From JARRNO01 sp037384885 (GTDB lineage: Bacteria; Acidobacteriota; UBA4820; DSQY01): a DNA stretch of 5,939 bases. Every line of letters starts with the position of its first letter. The first letter of the stretch is position 1. Under the pieces are notes generated by a model. It made no database searches, had not been told where the DNA came from, and saw nothing but the letters and a program-made list of their open reading frames with translations. The stretch covers positions 1-5,939 of the forward strand of contig JARRNO010000131.1 of assembly GCA_037384885.1 (NCBI GenBank). Direction: 5' to 3'. The position numbers were made by a program, and so were the translations under genes. Of the stretch, positions 1 through 5,013 are shown piece after piece.

Positions 1-2
1 CT

Positions 3-461
3 TGCGAGGGAATCGGCGGATGGCTCATTTGGATAGTGATCGGCTTAATTGCGACTCCGGTTATATTGTTTGTGCAGATCTTTCACACCTACCTGCCGCT
101 CTTTACATCCGGCGCGTGGCAAGAGCTGACTTCGGCAGGCAGCAGCGTTTATCATCCCGTAATGGCGGGCCTCGTCGTTTTCGAGATGGTCAGCAAGCTG
201 TTTTTCGCCTTTTCGGCCATCGGGCTGCTGGCCCTGATGCTTCGGGAATCGAGGCGTTTCCCGAGCCTGATGATCCTGTTTTTCGTCCTGAATCTCGTCT
301 ATGTCGCTTCCGATATGGTCTTGACCGGGTTTCTTCAAGGGGTCCCCGCAGAAGTCTTTAACGGGATGACGATGCAGCTCGTAAAGACCTCATTGGTAGC
401 CATGCTCTGGATCCCCTATTTTGTCGTGTCCAATCGAGTCAGGCAGACCTTCGTCAATTAA
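3..461 (+). CDS. DUF2569-type integral membrane protein, 5' end cut by window edge
   Basis: This is a small multi-pass inner-membrane protein of unknown function. The reading frame is open from base 3 and encodes 152 residues to a TAA stop. A GTG at 36 is in frame, but the coding sense runs upstream of it with a typical family opening (GIGGWL followed by a hydrophobic helix), so the true start lies before the window and only a few residues are probably missing. Four hydrophobic segments are visible: GWLIWIVIGLIATPVI near the left edge, HPVMAGLVVFEMV through LLALML, SLMILFFVLNLVYVASDMVL, and SLVAMLWIPYFVVS near the end. The order GIGGWL, a YxPLFT-like stretch (LPLFTSGAW), YHP, FE, a basic RESRRFP loop, then WIPYF and RVRQTFV matches what I know of DUF2569. 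The stop lies 25 bases before the patatin start, so the two genes are probably co-transcribed. The family name is recalled from pattern, not from a search. Confidence 0.85.
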   Translation, partial: CEGIGGWLIWIVIGLIATPVILFVQIFHTYLPLFTSGAWQELTSAGSSVYHPVMAGLVVFEMVSKLFFAFSAIGLLALMLRESRRFPSLMILFFVLNLVYVASDMVLTGFLQGVPAEVFNGMTMQLVKTSLVAMLWIPYFVVSNRVRQTFVN

Positions 462-475
462 AGCGAGGGCCGGCT

Positions 476-481
476 GGGAGG
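476..481 (+). promoter_or_regulatory. Ribosome binding site of the patatin gene
   Basis: GGGAGG lies 5 bases before the ATG at 487. It fixes that start over the longer in-frame opening at 421, which would overlap the upstream membrane-protein gene and add 22 residues in front of the conserved patatin N-terminus. Confidence 0.8.
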
Positions 482-486
482 ATGCC

Positions 487-1506
487 ATGAAATATCCGTT
501 CAAGAACCTGGTGTTCGAAGGGGGCGGCGTCAAAGGCATCGCCTACGTAGGAGCCCTTCGCGTGCTCAAACAGAAGAGTATCCTGGGACAAATCCAGCGG
601 GTGGGCGGCGCGTCGGCCGGCGCCATCATCGCCCTGCTGGTCGGACTCGGTTACACCGTGGCCGAGCTGAGGCAAATCCTGGGAACGCTGAACTTCAAGA
701 ACTTCATGGACGATTCGTGGGGCGTCATCCGCGACACGGACCGGCTGATCACGCACTACGGCTGGTACAAGGGAGATTTTTTCCGGAATTGGGCGGCGGA
801 ACGGGTCGCCGAAAAGGCCGGCAACGGCGAAGCGACCTTTCAGGAGCTAAAAAAGTCCGGGAATTTTCTGGATATGTATTTCATGGGGACGAACCTGTCC
901 ACTCATTTCTCGGAGGTCTTCTCCTTCGAGCATACGCCGCGCATGTGCGTGGCCGACGCTGTCCGGTATTCCATGTCCATCCCGCTCTTTTTCGCCGCCA
1001 GGCGCAGCGCGCGGGGAGACATTTACGTGGACGGCGGCGTGCTGGACAACTACCCCATCAAGCTCTTCGACCGCAAGAAGTATCAGCCCCAGTCGGCCAA
1101 GGTCCCCAAGTATTACGCGGATCACAACAAGGGGCTCAAGAAAGCAGGGAAAACGGTCAGCCCGTACCTTTACAACATGGAAACGCTCGGGTTCCGCCTG
1201 GACACCGCGGAGGAAATCGCCATGTTCCGCGACCAGGCCGAACCTCCCCGGCATGCCATCACCGACTTCTTCGATTTCGCCTGGGCGCTCGTGAAGACGA
1301 TCATGGACAGCCAGACCAATCAGCATCTTCACAGCGACGACTGGCAACGGACGATCTACATCAATACGCTCGATGTGGGCACGACGGACTTCGACATTAC
1401 GGATCAGAAAAAGCAGGGCCTGGTCAAACAGGGTAAGCTCGGCGCCGAAACGTACTTCAAATGGTACGACGACCCGAAAAAGAAACCCGCCAACCGGCCG
1501 GATTGA
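487..1506 (+). CDS. Patatin-like phospholipase (serine acylhydrolase)
   Basis: This is a 339-residue patatin-family lipid acylhydrolase, expected to cleave acyl chains from phospholipids or other lipid esters with a Ser-Asp dyad. All hallmarks are present: the oxyanion-hole glycine loop GGGVKG at residues 12-17, the nucleophile elbow GASAG at 41-45 with Ser43, and the DGG motif at 182-184 with Asp182 followed by LDNYPI. The domain begins almost at residue 1 (NLVFEGGG), with no signal peptide or membrane segment, so the protein is cytoplasmic or a peripheral membrane protein unless it is exported by another route. The last 140 or so residues (including ETLGFRLDT, FRDQAEPP, NQHLHSDDWQRT and VGTTDFDIT) follow the catalytic Asp and look like the conserved tail of one bacterial patatin subfamily. 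I see no separate second domain. Length fits single-domain bacterial patatins. It follows the DUF2569-type gene after 25 bases and is probably in the same transcript. True substrate is unknown. Confidence 0.95.
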   Translation: MKYPFKNLVFEGGGVKGIAYVGALRVLKQKSILGQIQRVGGASAGAIIALLVGLGYTVAELRQILGTLNFKNFMDDSWGVIRDTDRLITHYGWYKGDFFRNWAAERVAEKAGNGEATFQELKKSGNFLDMYFMGTNLSTHFSEVFSFEHTPRMCVADAVRYSMSIPLFFAARRSARGDIYVDGGVLDNYPIKLFDRKKYQPQSAKVPKYYADHNKGLKKAGKTVSPYLYNMETLGFRLDTAEEIAMFRDQAEPPRHAITDFFDFAWALVKTIMDSQTNQHLHSDDWQRTIYINTLDVGTTDFDITDQKKQGLVKQGKLGAETYFKWYDDPKKKPANRPD

Positions 1507-1537
1507 GCGGGAGGCAGCCCGGCCCGGAGAAGGGGAT

Positions 1538-1589
1538 GCGGCCGGCCGCCTTCCGGTCCGGTTGTCAATCGGGGAGCGCCCGGGGGCGC
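1538..1589. repeat. GC-rich palindromes in the gap after the patatin gene
   Basis: The 169-base gap between the patatin and DUF4410-type genes holds a perfect 12-base palindrome, GCGGCCGGCCGC (1538-1549). It also holds an inverted repeat, GCGCCC-GG-GGGCGC (1576-1589), which could fold as a short hairpin. Neither is followed by a T-run, so an intrinsic terminator is not supported. In DNA this GC-rich, short palindromes arise easily by chance. No clear -35/-10 promoter was seen in the gap. Confidence 0.3.
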
Positions 1590-1662
1590 GTCACAGCGCC
1601 GGAAAGGGGACGGAAGGGCCCGGTTCCGCCGACGGGATGCGGACGATCCAACCACTGACTTC

Positions 1663-1670
1663 AAAGGAGG
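1663..1670 (+). promoter_or_regulatory. Strong ribosome binding site of the DUF4410-type gene
   Basis: AAAGGAGG, a near-perfect anti-16S match, lies 5 bases before the ATG at 1676. It decides this start over the in-frame opening at 1373, which lies inside the patatin gene. The ATG it serves begins directly with a signal peptide. Confidence 0.9.
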
Positions 1671-1675
1671 AACTC

Positions 1676-2362
1676 ATGAAACGAGCCGCACTCTTTTGTC
1701 TCCTGATCTTTGCTGCGTTGGCGCTCGTTGCGGAAGGCGCGGTGGCCTTCTCGGGAAGCCACACGGACTGGGATCACGAATTGATCGACCAGATGACCTT
1801 TTTGCAGAAAGGTCCGTGGGGTGGTCGTTATGACGTGATCGAGGTGAAGCCGGTCGATATGTCAAACACCCTTGTGATGGGTAAGAAGAAGGCCAAGGCG
1901 GACGCCGAAAAGGCCGAGAGTCTCATGAACGGCTGGTGCCAAGATGCCGTGCGCCAGACTTACGAAGGCCCCAGGCCTAAAATGCTGAAGCCGGGAACGG
2001 ATGCCGCTTCCGGCGCCCGCGTTGCGGTGCTGGAGTGGAAGTGCGTGGAAATCGATCCGGGAAGTTGGGCGAAACGTTTCTGGATCGGCTTCGGCGCCGG
2101 GCATGCCGGTGTCACCATCTCGGGCGATCTTCGCGATAAGGCCACAGGCAAAGAACTTCTCACCTTCAAGCACAGCCGGGTCAATGGAATCGGCTTTGCC
2201 GTGACCGGCGGCCGGTACATGAAAGTGCTCAACCATTCTGCAGTGTGGACGGCGAACGACATCGGCAAGATGCTGAATGTGGTGCTTCAGACCCCGGCCC
2301 CCTCGCAAAATCCAAAGGCGAAGGCGGCCAGTCCAGACAGAGCTGCGGGGAAAGATTCCTGA
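1676..2362 (+). CDS. Exported DUF4410-type protein
   Basis: This is a 228-residue exported protein of unknown function. The N-terminus is a classical signal peptide: MKR, a hydrophobic core to about residue 19, and a likely cleavage after AVA at residue 24. The only cysteine in the leader (Cys8) sits in the hydrophobic core and not at a lipobox, so a lipoprotein is unlikely. The core at about 115-205 has the DUF4410 pattern as I know it: VLEWKCVEIDPGS, then RFWIGFGAGHAGVTI (135-149), DLRDKATGKELLTF, a glycine-rich stretch (GIGFAVTGGRY, 171-181) and a final helix with NDIGKMLNVVL. Cys88 and Cys123 are the only cysteines in the mature protein and could form a disulfide. The last 20 or so residues are a low-complexity Pro/Ala/Lys tail. 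It has a very strong RBS, suggesting good expression. It is isolated from the patatin gene by 169 bases and followed closely by a hairpin. The family assignment is from pattern, without a search. Confidence 0.82.
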   Translation: MKRAALFCLLIFAALALVAEGAVAFSGSHTDWDHELIDQMTFLQKGPWGGRYDVIEVKPVDMSNTLVMGKKKAKADAEKAESLMNGWCQDAVRQTYEGPRPKMLKPGTDAASGARVAVLEWKCVEIDPGSWAKRFWIGFGAGHAGVTISGDLRDKATGKELLTFKHSRVNGIGFAVTGGRYMKVLNHSAVWTANDIGKMLNVVLQTPAPSQNPKAKAASPDRAAGKDS

Positions 2363-2374
2363 GCCGGGCAGGGT

Positions 2375-2406
2375 GCAGGTGGACCGGCGCCCGCCGGCCC
2401 ACCTGC
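2375..2406 (+). terminator. Strong GC hairpin, candidate terminator or mRNA-stabilising stem
   Basis: GCAGGTGG (2375-2382) pairs perfectly with CCACCTGC (2399-2406). After one A/C mismatch, CCGGC (2384-2388) pairs with GCCGG (2393-2397), leaving a four-base loop (GCCC). That gives 13 paired bases in a 32-base element starting 12 bases after the stop of the DUF4410-type gene, which is the position expected of a terminator. The downstream bases (CTCTTG) are not a true T-run, so it could instead attenuate read-through or protect the 3' end of the message. Because it sits only 56 bases before the next start, it could split the cluster into two transcripts. Confidence 0.55.
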
Positions 2407-2461
2407 CTCTTGAGAGCCGGCCGCCAGACGGGTCCTGCAGAAGGCGCGCAAAGGTGGGGGG

Positions 2462-2854
2462 ATGAAAGTACTCGGTTCGTATGCTTTCGCATGGTTCGGC
2501 CTGGCCGTGGTGGCCGTGCTGAACGGCATCCTGCGCGTGGAGAGCTACGGCCGGTTCATGGGAGAGCTTGCCGCGCACCAGATCTCCACGCTGGTAGCCA
2601 TCCTTGTCTTGGGCGCCTTGATCTGGTTCCTGACCGGATGGGTCCGCATTCAATCCCCGGCGCAGGCTGTCGCGATCGGCCTCATGTGGCTCGTGATGAC
2701 GGTCCTCTTTGAATTTGGCTTCGGACATTTTGCGGCCGGGCATTCATGGTCAAAGCTCCTGGCGGATTACAACCTCCTCAAGGGAAGGCTGTGGCCGCTT
2801 CTGCTGGTCTGGATCGCCGCAGCGCCTTCAGTCTTTGTCAGGCTGAGGAGGTAA
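2462..2854 (+). CDS. Small four-helix membrane protein, uncharacterised conserved type
   Basis: This is a 130-residue integral membrane protein of unknown function. Four hydrophobic segments are visible at about residues 6-23, 41-58, 68-87 and 108-125. Polar residues in or next to the helices are striking: Asn21, Arg25 and Glu27 after helix 1, Glu35 and His39 before helix 2, and a block FEFGFGHFAAGHSW (83-96) with Glu84, His89 and His94 at the end of helix 3, followed by LLADYNLLKGRLW (99-111). The sequence looks like a family of short bacterial membrane proteins I have seen only as hypothetical, and I cannot name a Pfam entry. The ATG at 2462 is preceded by a purine-rich stretch with AAGGTGG at 2451-2457, an acceptable RBS. 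It ends with a basic tail (RLRR), 88 bases before the next start. No enzymatic role can be claimed. The paired His and Glu could bind a metal or support transport, but that is inference. Confidence 0.85.
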   Translation: MKVLGSYAFAWFGLAVVAVLNGILRVESYGRFMGELAAHQISTLVAILVLGALIWFLTGWVRIQSPAQAVAIGLMWLVMTVLFEFGFGHFAAGHSWSKLLADYNLLKGRLWPLLLVWIAAAPSVFVRLRR

Positions 2855-2932
2855 AGGTCGAGTGGAATGAGGGCCGCGTCCGCCGCGCTTTACGCCGGGG
2901 CCTGGAAACGGCGCTGCCGCGGTGATTCGATG

Positions 2933-2938
2933 GGAGGT
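2933..2938 (+). promoter_or_regulatory. Ribosome binding site deciding a GTG start
   Basis: GGAGGT lies 4 bases before the GTG at 2943. A second in-frame GTG at 2922 has no Shine-Dalgarno upstream and would place charged residues (IRWEVR) ahead of the signal peptide. The GTG at 2943 gives a normal leader (MKIRQ and a hydrophobic core). Confidence 0.7.
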
Positions 2939-2942
2939 CAGG

Positions 2943-4895
2943 GTGAAAATTCGTCAAGCCTTAATGTGTGTCATGTCCGCCGTCTTATTCGGATCGGTTG
3001 CTCTAGCCGCCCAATCTGTTCCAGAGGCGCGTCCCTCGAAGGCCTCCGGGGGCAAGTCCTCGCCGCAAGAAGCGGACCATGGAAAGCAGCATTTGGATCT
3101 GAAATCCATGGCCCAGATGGAAGCGGCCGGCAAGCGCGCACGGCGTCTTTACGAAATGGACACCGTGGCCTGGACAGGAAGCGACGCCCTCATGCCCGTT
3201 CTCATGGTGATGAGGTCGGAGCTGCCCGGCGATATCCGGCGGTTCAGCTGGGTCCAATGGAAAGATGAAGGCGGCTGGACGCTTCTGTTCTTCTATGCCC
3301 TGGATTCGGGGGAAACCCATCCCGTGGCCTCGGTCCATCTTTCTCCGCCTCTGACCCGCCAGAGCAGGGGACCGGTCAAGACCTACAAGATTTCGAACAA
3401 GGACCCTATGCCGGGCGATTCGGCGAAATTGGCCGCCGTGGCGGTGCGGGGGTCCGCGCTCTTCGAAAAGGCGACGGGGCTGCCCCTTCGTCCTCCGCTG
3501 AACCATTACACCGTCCTCGAGCCGGACGGAACCGGTTGGTTTTACGTGGTCAGCGGGGATGCGGCCGATGGGATCGCCAATGCGGGACCGACCTTCGCGG
3601 TTCACCTCGACGCGTCGGCCGAGAAGGTCCTCGAGCAGAGGCAAAGCATGCGTACCGGGCAGACGTATCGTTACGAACTGGCCAGCGGCCAAAACCGTCT
3701 TCCCGGCAAGCCCGCGCTGGTGCTCGACTCCCCGCTTCCCGAGCCGGAAGACCTCCTCTTCCTTCTGCTCCATCCGGACCTGTCCCCCCTGATCGCAGAG
3801 ACCCCTTCCGGAAATTTCGTGCTGAGGGCGGGGACGCTGCCGGAATTCCGAGGCGCACAATCCGTGGATTCCATTCGGGACGACCTGGCGTCCACACCGC
3901 CTCTTCCCGCGGGACCGCCGGTCGCCGTCAAGGAGGCTCCTCATGCCAAGGACAAGCCCAAGCTTCTCGAGGAAGCCAATCAAGCGGTCCAAGAGCGGGC
4001 AAGGGACATGTACGTGACCGCTTACCTCGTGAGGGAAGCGAGACGCCGAATCGCCGGGAGCGCCGCGTGCTTTCCCGCAAATTCATTGACTGCCGTTGTG
4101 GACATCCCCACGAAAGACGAATGGTATGTGGATGTGGACTTTGTGTCCCCGGGATCAGAGGTCCCCTGCCTGGCTGTCAGGGCCTCTATCGAGAAGGGGA
4201 GGGGCGGTTACTGGACGTTTGAAATACCTGCGGTTCCACCCCCCACCGGCGAGCATTTTACGGAACGGCTCGCCATGGTCCGGGCCGCAAAAGAGCAGGT
4301 GGGGGCCTTTCTGGGGCCGGGCAGCCATTACTTCATGCCCCAGATCGTGGAGGATGGAAAGAGCGGAATGGTCTTTGCGTGGAGCGAGATGGGACGGGCC
4401 CTAAAAACCTACAACAATGAAGATCGCTACCTTGTCGGCAGCCTTGTAGTTCTTAACTTGGCCAAGTGGGGAGAGAGTTTCAAAGATATCGGTGACTTTG
4501 TGCTCAGCGCGGACCTGGAGGGGTGGGACACACGCGGCGTTCCAAAGGACATGCCTCTGGGAATCCGCTCGGCGGAAAGGGGTTATCCCGGCGAGGCGGC
4601 GATGCTTCGATGCAAGCTGAACCCGTGGTTGCTGCCCAGGTTGATCCGGAACGGCGGCAACGCCTACCTGGTGCAGAAGGACGGGACCTACAAGAAACTG
4701 AAGAAAAGGGAGGCCGCCCGGTTGGAGGACCTGCCGGAAGCGCTCTTTCCGAAAATCGTCTATAAGAACGAAGATCTTCTGAAATTCTGGAGAGAGTCTC
4801 CCTCGGCCGTCAACCGTTCCGAGGCCCCGCCGGCCAAGGAAACAGAAGAGAAGAAAGATGGGGTCCAAGACAAGGCGCCGGCAGACGACGGGTGA
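2943..4895 (+). CDS. Exported 650-residue protein of unknown function with probable internal duplication
   Basis: I do not recognise this family. The protein begins at a GTG with a signal peptide (KIRQ, hydrophobic core to about residue 19, likely cleavage near Ala22-Ala23), so the mature protein acts in the periplasm or outside the cell. Cys9 lies within the leader and is not a lipobox cysteine. The mature protein is soluble-looking, with no later membrane helix. A Pro/Ser/Lys-rich linker (about 25-50) leads to a first half (about 60-300), and a Pro/Ala/Lys linker (about 315-340) leads to a second half (about 341-615). The two halves share motifs in the same order: KRARRLY (64-70) and ERARDMY (351-357), AKLAAVAVRG and ERLAMVRAAK, VLEPDGTGWFYVVS (191-204) and IVEDGKSGMVFAWS (468-481), GPTFAVHLD and VGSLVVLNL. 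The C-terminal 30 or so residues are a charged, low-complexity tail. Only three cysteines (376, 409, 557) occur in the mature part, all in the second half. No catalytic motif is evident. Its neighbours point to an envelope role. Confidence 0.85.
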   Translation: MKIRQALMCVMSAVLFGSVALAAQSVPEARPSKASGGKSSPQEADHGKQHLDLKSMAQMEAAGKRARRLYEMDTVAWTGSDALMPVLMVMRSELPGDIRRFSWVQWKDEGGWTLLFFYALDSGETHPVASVHLSPPLTRQSRGPVKTYKISNKDPMPGDSAKLAAVAVRGSALFEKATGLPLRPPLNHYTVLEPDGTGWFYVVSGDAADGIANAGPTFAVHLDASAEKVLEQRQSMRTGQTYRYELASGQNRLPGKPALVLDSPLPEPEDLLFLLLHPDLSPLIAETPSGNFVLRAGTLPEFRGAQSVDSIRDDLASTPPLPAGPPVAVKEAPHAKDKPKLLEEANQAVQERARDMYVTAYLVREARRRIAGSAACFPANSLTAVVDIPTKDEWYVDVDFVSPGSEVPCLAVRASIEKGRGGYWTFEIPAVPPPTGEHFTERLAMVRAAKEQVGAFLGPGSHYFMPQIVEDGKSGMVFAWSEMGRALKTYNNEDRYLVGSLVVLNLAKWGESFKDIGDFVLSADLEGWDTRGVPKDMPLGIRSAERGYPGEAAMLRCKLNPWLLPRLIRNGGNAYLVQKDGTYKKLKKREAARLEDLPEALFPKIVYKNEDLLKFWRESPSAVNRSEAPPAKETEEKKDGVQDKAPADDG

Positions 4896-4950
4896 GGAAG
4901 CAAGTGAAAGCGCGCCGCACCGGAGTGGGCCTATACCCAATCGAAGCCGG

Positions 4951-4976
4951 GGAACAAGCGGAATCCTTTTTGTTCC
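4951..4976. repeat. Inverted repeat between the 650-residue protein gene and the TPR-like gene
   Basis: GGAACAA (4951-4957) and TTGTTCC (4970-4976) form a perfect 7-base inverted repeat around a 12-base loop that ends in Ts. It sits 55 bases after a stop and 37 bases before the next start. It could be an operator, a weak hairpin, or part of a decayed dispersed repeat. A terminator is less likely, because the T-run is inside the repeat and As follow it. Confidence 0.4.
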
Positions 4977-5013
4977 AAAAGAGTATCCGGCGGACCAGAA
5001 AAGGGAGAGAGAA

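Noticed and set aside
1373..1675. Upstream extension of the DUF4410-type frame
   Set aside because: It overlaps the patatin gene, is Arg/Pro/Gly-rich, and would bury a clear signal peptide behind about 100 residues. The perfect RBS at 1663-1670 supports the start at 1676.
1697..1699. Cysteine in the leader of the DUF4410-type protein as a lipoprotein site
   Set aside because: Cys8 is inside the hydrophobic core without a preceding L-[AS]-[GA] lipobox, while an AVA cleavage site lies at residue 24.
2245..2712. Forward open frame spanning the gap between the DUF4410-type and small membrane protein genes
   Set aside because: It overlaps both genes out of frame, and its product is an Arg/Gly/Pro-rich shadow without motifs.
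1862..2743. Long reverse-strand open frame of 293 codons
   Set aside because: It lies antisense to two well-supported genes with signal peptide or membrane helices and good RBSs. Its product is rich in Arg, Pro, Gly and His with no domain, as expected of a GC-rich shadow frame.
3003..3992. Reverse-strand open frame of 329 codons
   Set aside because: It is fully antisense to the 650-residue exported protein gene. The product has shadow-like composition and no recognisable motif.
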